Positions 7,928 to 16,538 of a stretch of DNA of 40,405 bases are shown here, piece by piece (position 1 is the stretch's first letter; each line of letters begins with the position of its first letter). Origin of the DNA: Oceanospirillaceae bacterium (GTDB lineage: Bacteria > Pseudomonadota > Gammaproteobacteria > Pseudomonadales > Balneatricaceae); NCBI GenBank assembly GCA_024640955.1, contig JAHEDZ010000005.1:1-40405 (forward strand). The letters run 5' to 3'. A model generated the notes under the pieces. That model worked only from the letters and a program-made list of their open reading frames with translations. It was not told the origin of the DNA and did not search any database. Both the position numbers and the translations under genes were made by a program.

Positions 7928-9280
7928 ATGAGCAACGCACCTGATCTTATTCAAGAACCTATCCGGCCCACCTTGGTGCGTATGACTGTGCCGATGATGT
8001 TCGGTATGATCAGTCTGATGCTGTTTAACCTGGCGGATGCTTGGTTTGTGGGGCAGTTAGGTACCGACCCGCTGGCAGCCCTCTCATTTACCTTCCCAAT
8101 AAGTTTCTCGATTACGAGTTTGGCAATTGGCCTCGGTGTGGGGACCTCCGCAACCCTTGCGCGACTGATTGGCAGCGGTCAGACAACGCGTGTTGCTCGC
8201 GTTGCAACAGACAACTATCTGATGGCCGTTCTGATTACGGCAATGGTCGGCCTGCTTGGGCAGTTTTTACTTCCTACACTGGCTCGGCTTTTGGGCGCAC
8301 CCGTAGCCCTCTATCCGCTGATAGATGGATACATGAGTATCTGGTTCTTTGCATCGATCTTTATGGTGTTAAATATGGTCTGCAATGCGACCTTCCGAGC
8401 TTCGGGAGATACTCGGATCACTGCAGTGATCATGCTGGGCTCGTCAGTAATGAACTTTGTGCTCGATCCGATCCTGATTTTTGGCTGGGGACCGGTTCCG
8501 GCGCTGGGTATTGAAGGTGCCGCTCTGGCGAGTTTGATCGCCTGGACGACGACCTCAATTGTTGCACTCTATCTGTTGAAGCGCTTGAAGGGGTTGTTGC
8601 TGCTTGATTGGCTGCGATGGCCTGATATCTGGGATAACTGGCGTTCGGTACTACGTATCAGTCTGCCCGCAGCGCTCTCCAATATGATGACGCCAGTTGC
8701 CAATGGCGTGCTGACTGCGGTGGTTGCGCGTCATGGTCCGGAGGCCGTAGCAGCCTTTGGTGTTGGCAATCGGCTGGAGTCCTTGTCGCTGTTGGTCTGT
8801 TTGGCGCTCTCAATGACGTTGCCGCCGTTTATCTCGCAGAACTTCGGTGCACGACTGATACATCGCGTGCAGGGTGCCTACCAGAGCTCGATTCAGTTTG
8901 CGCTGATATGGCAGTTGTTCGTTTATTTGGTGTTGGCACTTTCGGCAGGTTGGGTGGCACAACTTTTTACGGATGATCCTGAGGTACAGCGTTGGCTAAC
9001 GCTTTGGATTCTGATCGTGCCCCTGGGCTTCGGCTTCCAGGCAGCGATATTTCTCTCCTCGTCAACTTTTAATGCACTGCATCAGCCTTTGCGTGCGCTG
9101 CGAATCAGTCTGGTACGACTATTTCTTCTCTATGTACCGCTTGGTTGGCTGGGCAACCATCTGTTCGAGCTCAAGGGCATGTTTGTAGCGTTGGTCGTTG
9201 CGAACGCACTGACTGCGCTTTTCGCTTGGTTCTGGATGCTACGCGTGCAGGGCCGTTTGATTGAAGATATCCAGCAATAG
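7928..9280 (+). CDS. MATE family efflux transporter
   Basis: Inner-membrane multidrug and toxin extrusion transporter, 450 residues, with about twelve hydrophobic segments arranged as two similar halves. The N-terminal half has the MATE-like PMMFGMISLMLFNLADAWFVGQLG followed by a helix rich in small residues (IGLGVGTSATLARLIGSG). The second half has the related LPAALSNMMTPVANGVLTAVVARHGPEAVAAFG. The substrate (drug, dye or metabolite) and coupling ion cannot be told from sequence. It stands alone, divergent from rsmE. No family member is close enough by eye to assign NorM or DinF with confidence. Confidence 0.9.
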   Translation: MSNAPDLIQEPIRPTLVRMTVPMMFGMISLMLFNLADAWFVGQLGTDPLAALSFTFPISFSITSLAIGLGVGTSATLARLIGSGQTTRVARVATDNYLMAVLITAMVGLLGQFLLPTLARLLGAPVALYPLIDGYMSIWFFASIFMVLNMVCNATFRASGDTRITAVIMLGSSVMNFVLDPILIFGWGPVPALGIEGAALASLIAWTTTSIVALYLLKRLKGLLLLDWLRWPDIWDNWRSVLRISLPAALSNMMTPVANGVLTAVVARHGPEAVAAFGVGNRLESLSLLVCLALSMTLPPFISQNFGARLIHRVQGAYQSSIQFALIWQLFVYLVLALSAGWVAQLFTDDPEVQRWLTLWILIVPLGFGFQAAIFLSSSTFNALHQPLRALRISLVRLFLLYVPLGWLGNHLFELKGMFVALVVANALTALFAWFWMLRVQGRLIEDIQQ

Positions 9281-9431
9281 AGCCATGACTGAAAGTCGAA
9301 TCCCTCTAGATTGAAAGTCATGTTAATGTTAGGCCTCATTCTAGTGCGAATTCTTCTTAGAGTTGCTCTACAATAGCGCGGCAATGCTAACAGAGGCACG
9401 CTACAGACCCCGTTAAGAGTGGTTTGCGGAG

Positions 9432-9450
9432 CCTGACAAGGTTCGTCAGG
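9432..9450. repeat. Inverted repeat upstream of phbB
   Basis: CCTGAC (9432-9437) and GTCAGG (9445-9450) are perfect 6-base arms around a 7-base spacer. The repeat lies directly before a -24/-12-like sequence (TTGGCA at 9451-9456, then TTGTT at 9463-9467). It could be an operator or an RNA hairpin. A second pair, CAGGCA (9528-9533) and TGCCTG (9543-9548), lies nearer the gene. The 298-base gap 9281-9578 holds no other feature I can support. Confidence 0.35.
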
Positions 9451-9578
9451 TTGGCATAGTTCTTGTTATTCGTAAGGTAGTTCAAACCTGCGAAGGTGCT
9501 TAGTAATTAGAGAGCTTGTGCTAACTTCAGGCAGGTAGGGATTGCCTGCTTTACTCAAACCATGGGGTGTTAAAAATT

Positions 9579-10328
9579 ATGAGTCAAAAAATCGCACTAG
9601 TGACCGGTGGTACCGGTGGCCTGGGTACGTCTATTTGTCGTGAACTTGCAGATGCAGGTTTCAAAGTGGTGGCAGGCTACAACTCGGGTGGCAACCACGA
9701 GAAAGCGAAAGCGTGGCAGGAAGAGCAGCGTAAAGATGGTTACGAAATTGGGGTCGCTTACGGCGACGTAACTAACGCCGAATCTTGTGCGAAATGTATC
9801 GAAACGGTTGAGTCGCTGACCGGCGGTAGTGTTGACGTGCTTGTGAACAATGCTGGTATCACGCGTGACGGTATGTTCAAGAAGATGAGCTGGGAACAGT
9901 GGGACGAAGTGCTCTCTGCGAACCTCGACTCTATGTTCCATATGACCCGTTTGGTAATCAATCCAATGCTGGATAAGGGCTTCGGTCGTGTTATCAATAT
10001 CTCTTCGGTTAACGCACAGAAGGGTCAGTTTGGTCAGGCTAACTACTCTGCCGCTAAAGCGGGTATTCATGGTTTCACCAAAGCACTGGCCCAGGAAGTT
10101 GCTCGCAAAGGTGTAACGGTTAACACGGTATCACCGGGTTACATCATGACTGCAATGGTTGCCAAGATCGATCAGAAGATCCAGGATTCGATCACTTCAA
10201 CGATTCCGGTCGGCCGCTTTGGTAAGCCGCATGAGATCGGTCGTACTGTAGCTTTCCTTGCCGATAATGAATCAGGTTACATTACTGGGGCAGATTTCTC
10301 TGTGAACGGCGGTCTGCACATGTTCTAA
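9579..10328 (+). CDS. phbB: Acetoacetyl-CoA reductase (short-chain dehydrogenase)
   Basis: Reduces acetoacetyl-CoA to (R)-3-hydroxybutyryl-CoA with NADPH, the monomer for polyhydroxybutyrate. From the ATG at 9579 it has 249 residues. The nucleotide-binding loop TGGTGGLG is at 9-16, NNAG begins near 90, and the catalytic residues are Ser143, Tyr156 and Lys160 (YSAAK). The ending FSVNGGLHMF is typical of PhaB/PhbB rather than FabG. The frame opens at a GTG at 9567, but the family starts at MSQKIALVTGG. GGGG at 9564-9567 is about 11 bases upstream of the ATG. It is monocistronic with its own terminator; no phaA or phaC is nearby. Confidence 0.88.
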   Translation: MSQKIALVTGGTGGLGTSICRELADAGFKVVAGYNSGGNHEKAKAWQEEQRKDGYEIGVAYGDVTNAESCAKCIETVESLTGGSVDVLVNNAGITRDGMFKKMSWEQWDEVLSANLDSMFHMTRLVINPMLDKGFGRVINISSVNAQKGQFGQANYSAAKAGIHGFTKALAQEVARKGVTVNTVSPGYIMTAMVAKIDQKIQDSITSTIPVGRFGKPHEIGRTVAFLADNESGYITGADFSVNGGLHMF

Positions 10329-10348
10329 GACTCTGACCAACGAGTCTG

Positions 10349-10382
10349 AAAAAAGGCGCCTGCGAAAGTCGGCGCCTTTTTT
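10349..10382 (+). terminator. Intrinsic terminator of phbB (probably bidirectional)
   Basis: AAAAAAGGCGCC (10349-10360) and GGCGCCTTTTTT (10371-10382) form a perfect stem with a 10-base loop followed by a T run. The A run on the left arm means it could also end transcription of the convergent ychJ gene, whose stop is at 10395. Confidence 0.93.
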
Positions 10383-10394
10383 GTCATCTGAATA

Positions 10395-10811
10395 CTAGTT
10401 GTTCACCTCTACCTGACCATCGACATAGAACCACTTCTCACCCTCTTTTCGAAAGTTAGAGCGCTCATGCAGGCAGCCTGCTCCTGAGGGCGCGACGAAG
10501 AAGGCGTTGAATTCAACCACTCCACTGGTGTCGGTTGAACTGCCCGCTTGCGTATCGACGATCTCCAGTTTGATCCATTTAGTCTGGCGCAACTCCTGCT
10601 CAAGCATGCGACGCTCATTGGGTGATCGCCGCTCAGGTGCGAGTGTTGCAATTAGGTAGTCAGCCGCACCAAGTGCAAAAGCGCTATAGCGTGAGCGCAT
10701 GAGTTGCTCTGCGGTAGATGCTAGGCGTTCTTGACTTAAAAATGGTCCGCAGCACTGTGCCAGCGCTTTTTCTGAACCGCAGGGGCAGGGCGTGTTCTCT
10801 TCAATCAACAT
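10395..10811 (-). CDS. ychJ: YchJ-family SEC-C motif protein
   Basis: Small cytoplasmic protein (138 aa) of the UPF0225/YchJ family. A zinc-binding SEC-C motif is at the N terminus: CPCGS with Cys9 and Cys11, then Cys20-Cys21. The conserved LMRSRYSAFALGAADYLIATL stretch (about 38-58) and a C-terminal NTF2-like fold follow. The second, C-terminal SEC-C motif found in longer YchJ proteins is absent. The molecular role is not known; SEC-C motifs elsewhere bind zinc and SecB or ribosomes. It is divergent from sbcB (113 bases) and convergent with phbB. Confidence 0.88.
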   Translation of the reverse strand: MLIEENTPCPCGSEKALAQCCGPFLSQERLASTAEQLMRSRYSAFALGAADYLIATLAPERRSPNERRMLEQELRQTKWIKLEIVDTQAGSSTDTSGVVEFNAFFVAPSGAGCLHERSNFRKEGEKWFYVDGQVEVNN

Positions 10812-10924
10812 GCGGGTACTCTATAATCTGATGTTTGAAACGGGGTAGTCTTAGCCAGACTGGATTTGGCCTGATACTCTTTACGCATTATCACGTGAAC
10901 AGAGCTAATTGAATAGGAAGTGAC

Positions 10925-12376
10925 ATGGCCGGCGGGCAGATTGATACATTTTTTTGGCACGATTACGAGACCTCCGGTACCGATACCCGGCGCGACCGCC
11001 CTCTGCAATTTGCTGGCGTGCGTACTGACGCCGAGCTCAATCTGATAGAGGACCCCTTAGTTATCTACGCTCGACCTGCTGATGATCTTTTACCCCACCC
11101 GATGGCTTGTCTGATTACCGGTATTACACCGCAGAAAGCGATGGATGAGGGATATCCGGAGACTGAATTCATTGACCTTATTCACCAGCAGATGGCCCGC
11201 CCCGGTACCTGTTCAGTGGGTTATAACTCGTTGCGATTCGACGATGAGGTAACCCGCAACACACTCTACCGGAACTTCTTTGACCCCTATGCACGCGAAT
11301 GGCAGAACGGCTGTTCGCGTTGGGACATCATCGATATGTTGCGATTGACCCGTGCTCTGCGCCCTGATGGCATAACTTGGCCGCAGTATGAGGATGGTAG
11401 CCCTAGTTTGAGGCTCGAGGACCTAACGGCCGCCAATGGTCTCGATCATGGCCAGGCACATGATGCGCTCTCTGATGTACTGGCAACTATCGCTGTGGCT
11501 AAGTTGGTGAAGCAGGCGCAGCCGAAACTCTACGACTACGTGCTGCAGAATCGTACCAAGCAGCGTGTGCAAGCGATGCTAGACACTGAGCGGATGAAGC
11601 CGGTTCTGCATGTCTCATCGAAGTATCCAGTTGAACAGGGAAATCTTGCTCTGGTAGCGCCAATAGTTAGCCAGCCTGGGAATCCTAATGCGACGCTCGT
11701 TTGGGACCTCAGGTGTGACCCTCAGCCGCTTTTTGATCTACCGCCTGAAGAGCTACGTCAGCTGCTGTTCACCCGACATGATCAATTACCTGAGGGTTCA
11801 CCCAAGATCGCGCTGAAGGCCGTTCATGCAAACCGCTGTCCGATTCTGGCTCCGGCCAATATGCTCAGTGCAGATGAGGCGAGCCGTTTTCAGATAGAGG
11901 GTGACACCTGTCGCCGACATCTGGCGCTGCTGCGCAGCGAGCCCGGTCTCATTCAGAAGGTTCAAGCGATCTATGACGAACAGCGTGAACCTGAGTCTGA
12001 CCCGGATCTGGCGATCTATTCGGGTGGTTTTTTCAGTGCTGATGACAAGAAACTGATGGATAAAGTTCGCGCGGCTGATGCCGATACCCTAGCTACACTG
12101 GATCTGCCGTTTCAGGACACACGTTTGGAGGAGATGTTGTTGCGCTACAAAGCGCGTAACTACCCGCATCTGTTATCGGAAGAGGAGAGTCAGCGCTGGG
12201 AGGAGTACCGCAGTCAGAAATTGCTGACAGGTGAAAACGGACATTTCAGCTTTGAATCCCTCTATGCCGAGATGAATCGATTAGCGGCGGACCCTGCGAC
12301 CACCGATCAGCAGCGAATGATTTTGGAGGAGTTGGCGCTCTATGCCGAGTCGATCTATCCAATGGAGTTTATTTGA
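10925..12376 (+). CDS. sbcB: Exodeoxyribonuclease I
   Basis: ExoI degrades single-stranded DNA 3' to 5' and takes part in recombination and mismatch repair. The 483-residue protein matches the E. coli length. The DnaQ-like DEDDh exonuclease domain starts with HDYETSGTD (Asp13, Glu15). It continues with VGYNSLRFDDEVTRNTLYRNFFDPY and AHDALSDV. The SH3-like and C-terminal helical ExoI domains follow. The start ATG has AGGAAG about 6 bases upstream. The last 35 bases overlap the next gene, whose ribosome binding site lies inside sbcB, so the two are probably translationally coupled. Confidence 0.96.
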   Translation: MAGGQIDTFFWHDYETSGTDTRRDRPLQFAGVRTDAELNLIEDPLVIYARPADDLLPHPMACLITGITPQKAMDEGYPETEFIDLIHQQMARPGTCSVGYNSLRFDDEVTRNTLYRNFFDPYAREWQNGCSRWDIIDMLRLTRALRPDGITWPQYEDGSPSLRLEDLTAANGLDHGQAHDALSDVLATIAVAKLVKQAQPKLYDYVLQNRTKQRVQAMLDTERMKPVLHVSSKYPVEQGNLALVAPIVSQPGNPNATLVWDLRCDPQPLFDLPPEELRQLLFTRHDQLPEGSPKIALKAVHANRCPILAPANMLSADEASRFQIEGDTCRRHLALLRSEPGLIQKVQAIYDEQREPESDPDLAIYSGGFFSADDKKLMDKVRAADADTLATLDLPFQDTRLEEMLLRYKARNYPHLLSEEESQRWEEYRSQKLLTGENGHFSFESLYAEMNRLAADPATTDQQRMILEELALYAESIYPMEFI

Positions 12377-12680
12377 GCCGGCGTTGATTGCAAATCAGCC
12401 GCCCGAGTGGATTCTGTTCGAACCCCAGATAGCACCGCTGGAAACTGAGTGGCTGCTCTATCAGGCACTAACAGACGGTGTTGCAGATGAGGAGCAGGTA
12501 CTGGCCCAAATCGATCTGGACTATGGAGTGGGGCTTGAGGGCGCGGGCAGCATAGAGTTGCCGCCTTGGCCCGAGAATGAGCAAGTGTCCAATCCCAGCT
12601 TCGAGATATTTGAATTCGAGCTGATCTCACCCTTCTCACCGATTCCTGAGCTGGACGAACTGCCTTTCCCCGATGTTTAG
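12342..12680 (+). CDS. Acidic hypothetical protein with repeated W-x-L-[FY]-[EQ] motif
   Basis: I do not recognise this 112-residue protein. It is strongly acidic and rich in Glu, Pro, Trp and Phe, with almost no Lys or Arg after residue 5. Its N-terminal part contains three similar motifs at a 14-15 residue period: WSLFEP (8-13), WILFEP (23-28) and WLLYQ (37-41). A helix-like acidic stretch follows (47-60), then a Pro/Phe-rich tail. GGAGGA at 12325-12330 lies 11 bases before the ATG, inside sbcB. It ends with no gap against the convergent M16 protease gene. The repeats and the ribosome binding site support a real gene; it could be an sbcB-linked partner, but that is a guess. Confidence 0.55.
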   Translation: MPSRSIQWSLFEPALIANQPPEWILFEPQIAPLETEWLLYQALTDGVADEEQVLAQIDLDYGVGLEGAGSIELPPWPENEQVSNPSFEIFEFELISPFSPIPELDELPFPDV

Positions 12681-15428
12681 TTAGTTCTGGGCAACGATGC
12701 TACTTGTCTCAATCCAGACGCGCCGTTGTAGCAGCTCGTCAATACGCTGTAATAGAGCAGCGGCATCTACTTCATCTAGCGCTTGCAGGAGTTGCTCACG
12801 GGTATCGAAATTCGGATTATCCCGATCTATCTCACGCCATAGCCGCGCGGTCTCATCACTCAAGCGTTGCGAAGGCGTGCTGATGCGTGATGCTAAGCTG
12901 GCTTTGAACTCATCTAAGCGTTCCTCAAGTAGGGCCGGGAGGTCTCTGCGCCACTCTTCGAGAAATGCTTGGAACGCCGCACGCAACTCAGTGCTATTTG
13001 CGACCGGTGACTGCGCGACTAATGCGATGCCCGGTTGCTCGTTCATCGGTAGGTAGTTACTAAATACGATATATCCGAGCTGCTGCTTGGTTCTGAGGCT
13101 GGTGTAGAAGGGCGCGGAGAGCATTTCGTTCAGCAGGGAGATTTCGGCTCTCTGCTTCAAACTCTTATTGCTGCCCTGTAAGTAGAGCAACAGTGCCCTG
13201 TCGGTGTGATCCACGTCGACCTGGAGCTCACGGGTTTGAGTGAGCTGCTCGACTGTTAGCTCGGGCGCAGGGATGGACTGCATTTGACTGAACTGGGTCT
13301 CTACCACTTGAGCAAGCTCCTGAGCCTCTGACTCAGTCAGGTTGCCGTGGACAAAGAGTTTGAGGCTACCCTTGGCGAGCAGGCGCTGGCGCTGCTGGTT
13401 GAGTAGTTTAAGAGAGACCTCAGGGAGGGCGGCCAAACGCTCCTCTACGCTCCATCCCTCCATTAGGTTGTCAAACAAAAGGGCGAAGGAGCGGTTGTAA
13501 GGTTTGTCCTTGAGGCTGTTAGCGAGCTCCTCTGCATAGCTCTGTTTAAGACGTTCAAACAGTGCGCTGTCCGTCAGTGGTGTGTGTAGCGAATCGAGCT
13601 CTGCTGCAAAAAGCGCCGGTAGGCGATCATCATAGCCACTGACCTTGATCGACAACCCTCGCAGGTGTGGGTAGAGATCCGCCTCTAAACCAGCTAAGGC
13701 TGCATCATAGAGGGTCTCGTTAGCCAACTCTTTGATCATGCGGGTCAGTAGTGTGCTTGCGACGGCATTCTGAGGCGAGGCCGTTACCTCTGGCGTAAAG
13801 ATAGCTAGGTTAATAGCACCACGGGGCTGGCCGAAGCCTCGATCCTGCTGGTGCCAAACCTCCAGTAGCTCTGTCTCTAGCAGGCGTTGTGGCTTATTGG
13901 TAACTTCGCCCGGTTTCAAATCGAAAGCGGTAGCGATAAAGGGGTTAAGTGCTTTGATCTGCAGCGCTTCAATTGGCGGTGGATCTTGCCACTGCGCAAT
14001 CAACTCGGCATCGGGTTGTGAGATGTTGTACTCAATCCCGTAGAAAGGTTCGGTCGCATCCGTCTGCGCCTGATCGGAGTAGCGCGACAGAATCATACGC
14101 CCAGGCCGCATCAGTTCGAGGTAGTTGCTGATCTGTTCTGCATCGAAGTGCTCGAAAAGATAGCCGGCGTGCAGCAGCTCTTCAGCCGGGTACTCCGCTA
14201 GCATGCGCGCAAAACGGGTCACCTCATGCGAGGGTTCGCCTGGCTGTTGAAAGCGGAAGTCGATTTCGGCGAGTTGGCGCTGCTCGTCATATAGTGCCTG
14301 TTGCAGCCCCTCTTGGCGCATCAGCTCCAGCTTGGAAAAGAGCGCCTCAATGATTTCCCCCTCATTTTGTTGACCCTCAGGTGTCAGATCGATATTGATA
14401 TCAAAGCGGCTCTGGTTGTCGAGATCTATACCGATCCAGGCGCCGAGACTCTCAGCCCAGCCCTGTGCTTTGAGGTATGAGAGAAGGCTGCCTTCACCCT
14501 CGTACCCGAGCTGGTTCGCGATATAGTAGAGAGGTTTAGTGCGCCAGTGAGAGGTGCGTTCGGGCAGAGGGAAGGCGATACTCAGTTGCTGCATCGCTTT
14601 GACCGTTTTGACGTCCAGCTGCAGCGGTAACACCTGCTCATCGTAGAGCGGTAAGCTGTCAACGTACGGCTCTACATTGCGATCTTCGATCGGGCTGAAG
14701 TAGCGGGTTGCCAACTGCTCGAGTTCATTAATTGACTGCGGGCCAATCAGCGCTGCAGTCATAAGGTTGGCTGAGTAGTAGCGATCGTAGAACTCAATCA
14801 GATCTGGGCGGATCGGGTTATCAGACTCGTTGGAGAGCGTGTCCAGGTTGCCAACCGTAAACATCGACCAAGAGTGATCTGGATTCATCAGCACCTTATC
14901 GGCGACATAGTTGCGTCGCCCATCCTCCAAACGCTTTGACTCAAACTCCGAGTGCACCGCCTTGCGCTCGCGCTCGACGTATTCAGGAGTGAAGAGCGGC
15001 GAGATGAAGAACTGAGAAAAGCGATCGAGCGCCGGCTCAAGCGAGTCTGCTTTGATATCAAAGAAGTAGGTGGTGTTGTCGTAGGCGGTAAAGGCATTGT
15101 GACTGCCGCCATTCGCACTGATAAAGCTCTGGTAGGCATCTACTTCAGGGAATTTCTCTGTACCCAGAAAGAGCATATGCTCAAGGAAGTGTGCCAGCCC
15201 CTCGCGTCCCCGAGGGTTGGCGTTAGAGCCTGCAGCTACACTTAGCGAGGCAGCAGCTTTCTGCAAACGCTCGTCCGTTACCAGTGCCACCTTGATCCCG
15301 TTATCGAGTTCGATGACCCTGTATTCGCGCTGATCAAGTTCGCTCTTGATCACCTCTGTGGCAGAGATAAGTGGAGCGACAGAGATCGCAAAAGTGGCAA
15401 CGCAGATGTTTAACAGCTTCACAGACAA
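12681..15428 (-). CDS. Pitrilysin-like M16 family zinc peptidase
   Basis: Secreted or periplasmic zinc protease related to protease III (PtrA). A signal peptide of about 23 residues (ending ISA) precedes the mature protein of roughly 892 residues, in the usual pitrilysin range. The inverted zinc motif HFLEH (His80, Glu83, His84) and the third ligand Glu161 (HSEFE) have the spacing of E. coli pitrilysin. Three further M16 domains follow, including a region with TKQQLGYIVFSNY (the conserved Arg/Tyr substrate-binding motif). It degrades small peptides in relatives. The gene is alone on this strand and ends flush with the acidic hypothetical gene. Confidence 0.93.
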   Translation of the reverse strand: MSVKLLNICVATFAISVAPLISATEVIKSELDQREYRVIELDNGIKVALVTDERLQKAAASLSVAAGSNANPRGREGLAHFLEHMLFLGTEKFPEVDAYQSFISANGGSHNAFTAYDNTTYFFDIKADSLEPALDRFSQFFISPLFTPEYVERERKAVHSEFESKRLEDGRRNYVADKVLMNPDHSWSMFTVGNLDTLSNESDNPIRPDLIEFYDRYYSANLMTAALIGPQSINELEQLATRYFSPIEDRNVEPYVDSLPLYDEQVLPLQLDVKTVKAMQQLSIAFPLPERTSHWRTKPLYYIANQLGYEGEGSLLSYLKAQGWAESLGAWIGIDLDNQSRFDINIDLTPEGQQNEGEIIEALFSKLELMRQEGLQQALYDEQRQLAEIDFRFQQPGEPSHEVTRFARMLAEYPAEELLHAGYLFEHFDAEQISNYLELMRPGRMILSRYSDQAQTDATEPFYGIEYNISQPDAELIAQWQDPPPIEALQIKALNPFIATAFDLKPGEVTNKPQRLLETELLEVWHQQDRGFGQPRGAINLAIFTPEVTASPQNAVASTLLTRMIKELANETLYDAALAGLEADLYPHLRGLSIKVSGYDDRLPALFAAELDSLHTPLTDSALFERLKQSYAEELANSLKDKPYNRSFALLFDNLMEGWSVEERLAALPEVSLKLLNQQRQRLLAKGSLKLFVHGNLTESEAQELAQVVETQFSQMQSIPAPELTVEQLTQTRELQVDVDHTDRALLLYLQGSNKSLKQRAEISLLNEMLSAPFYTSLRTKQQLGYIVFSNYLPMNEQPGIALVAQSPVANSTELRAAFQAFLEEWRRDLPALLEERLDEFKASLASRISTPSQRLSDETARLWREIDRDNPNFDTREQLLQALDEVDAAALLQRIDELLQRRVWIETSSIVAQN

Positions 15429-15657
15429 CTCCTATTCCAACTACCAGTGTATACGAGCGGGGCCCTGAAAAGATTAACCCAGGCTTTTAGTTTCGAGCTT
15501 TCAGCTGACATTGTGATGAATGATTTCCTGAAATGTCGCTAAGGATTGTTGCAGCAAGTCGGCATCCGGGGGTGTAAATTCGGACGGGCGCACATCCCTG
15601 TGCCCCAGTGGTTTCGACATCCTGGCTACAAATGTCTGAATTCACACTCCCGTCGCA

Positions 15658-16008
15658 CTAGCCGAGCTTTAGACCAACCAGAAAGCCGGTGGTGGCGCTG
15701 GCGCCGCGGGCGGTGAAGGTAGAGAGGCGGTCCATCAGGAAACTGCCGGATTGGCTAGCTAACTCGGTCGCTGCTGTCGCAGCTTGTTCGATGCTCTCGT
15801 CGCTTACAGTGGCGATACCGTAGTATTCAGCGGCGAACATCAGGATGAGTGCGCCGCCACCGATAAGCAGGGCAAGTTTGAGCATTTTTTTGGCGAAATA
15901 GCCGACCGTCAGGCCGATGACGAAGGGTGCGCCTACGTTGCCGAGCAGAAAAGTGCTCGACAGAAGGTCCGTTTCAGCAGCGGTTGATGGAGCTGTTTGT
16001 GAATCCAT
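15658..16008 (-). CDS. FUN14-domain membrane protein
   Basis: Small membrane protein (116 aa) of the FUN14 family, known in eukaryotes as the mitophagy receptor FUNDC1 but widespread in bacteria without a known role. The diagnostic glycine-rich helix followed by GYFAKKMLK is at about residues 31-47. A second hydrophobic segment with LLIGGGALILMFAAEYYGI follows, and a final helix ends in GFLVGLKLG. The 229-base gap before it, toward the protease gene, shows only weak GACAT/ATGTC inverted repeats (15507-15537 and 15616-15636). It is divergent from the potassium-channel operon. Confidence 0.75.
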   Translation of the reverse strand: MDSQTAPSTAAETDLLSSTFLLGNVGAPFVIGLTVGYFAKKMLKLALLIGGGALILMFAAEYYGIATVSDESIEQAATAATELASQSGSFLMDRLSTFTARGASATTGFLVGLKLG

Positions 16009-16151
16009 GGGTAATCAGCGGTCAATAAAAACGAGAACGGTTAGTTTGAGCAATTTGATGGCGTAATGCTACCAAAAACAGCAGTTTACCCGTATGCCGC
16101 AGCCAATTATCTGGTGTAGTCTTGGATTATAAGTCCAATAAGGAGATTCGA

Positions 16152-16535
16152 ATGAATCGTGAAAAGGTCATCTTTGCCTTTTTTATAGTACTGGCGCTGA
16201 CCCTAAACGTCGGCTTTGTGGTCGGTGATGTCGATAACCCAGCACACCACGAAGTGCTGGAGCTCTTTTTTGCCATTGTGGTGTCGTTGGTCTGCACGGT
16301 GCTGAAGTTTGGTGATCGAAGTCACTTGGGCGCGCTGATGTTAGCCACCAGTCTCGTGGCTGACCTACAGCTGATAGCGGCAGGTGCGATCTGGGGCTAT
16401 TACGCCCATATTGCCGCAGCTGGCATGACCGGTGATGCGATGGCAAGCGTGGTTTCCTTTGCAGCTGGTGCACTGGTGGCCAACATTATCTCGGTTGTTC
16501 TGCTAGTCATCGAGACTGTATTGGTGCGCCGCTAA
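16152..16535 (+). CDS. DUF6394-like four-helix membrane protein
   Basis: A 127-residue integral membrane protein with about four hydrophobic segments. It starts MNREKVIFAFFIVLALTLN and has conserved-looking VVGDVDNPAHHEV, TVLKFGDRSHLGA and LVADLQLIAAG stretches. I recall this pattern as the DUF6394 family, which has no known function. AAGGAG at 16140-16145 lies 6 bases before the ATG at 16152, so the longer frame from TTG at 16122 is unlikely. Only 3 bases separate it from the potassium-channel gene, so the two are almost certainly co-translated. That suggests an accessory role for the channel (inference). Confidence 0.72.
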   Translation: MNREKVIFAFFIVLALTLNVGFVVGDVDNPAHHEVLELFFAIVVSLVCTVLKFGDRSHLGALMLATSLVADLQLIAAGAIWGYYAHIAAAGMTGDAMASVVSFAAGALVANIISVVLLVIETVLVRR

Positions 16536-16538
16536 AGA

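Noticed and set aside
8041-8514. 157-residue frame within the MATE gene
   Set aside because: Same strand, different frame, no start signal; the MATE frame is clearly the coding one.
9284-9322. CATGACT/AGTCATG arms after the MATE gene as a terminator
   Set aside because: The loop is 25 bases long and no T run follows, so a working terminator is unlikely.
9597-10070. 157-residue open frame antisense to phbB
   Set aside because: A mirror of the short-chain dehydrogenase frame with unlikely composition.
15429-15657. Possible tRNA or small RNA in the 229-base gap after the FUN14 gene
   Set aside because: No cloverleaf or terminator was found; only two weak GACAT/ATGTC inverted repeats.
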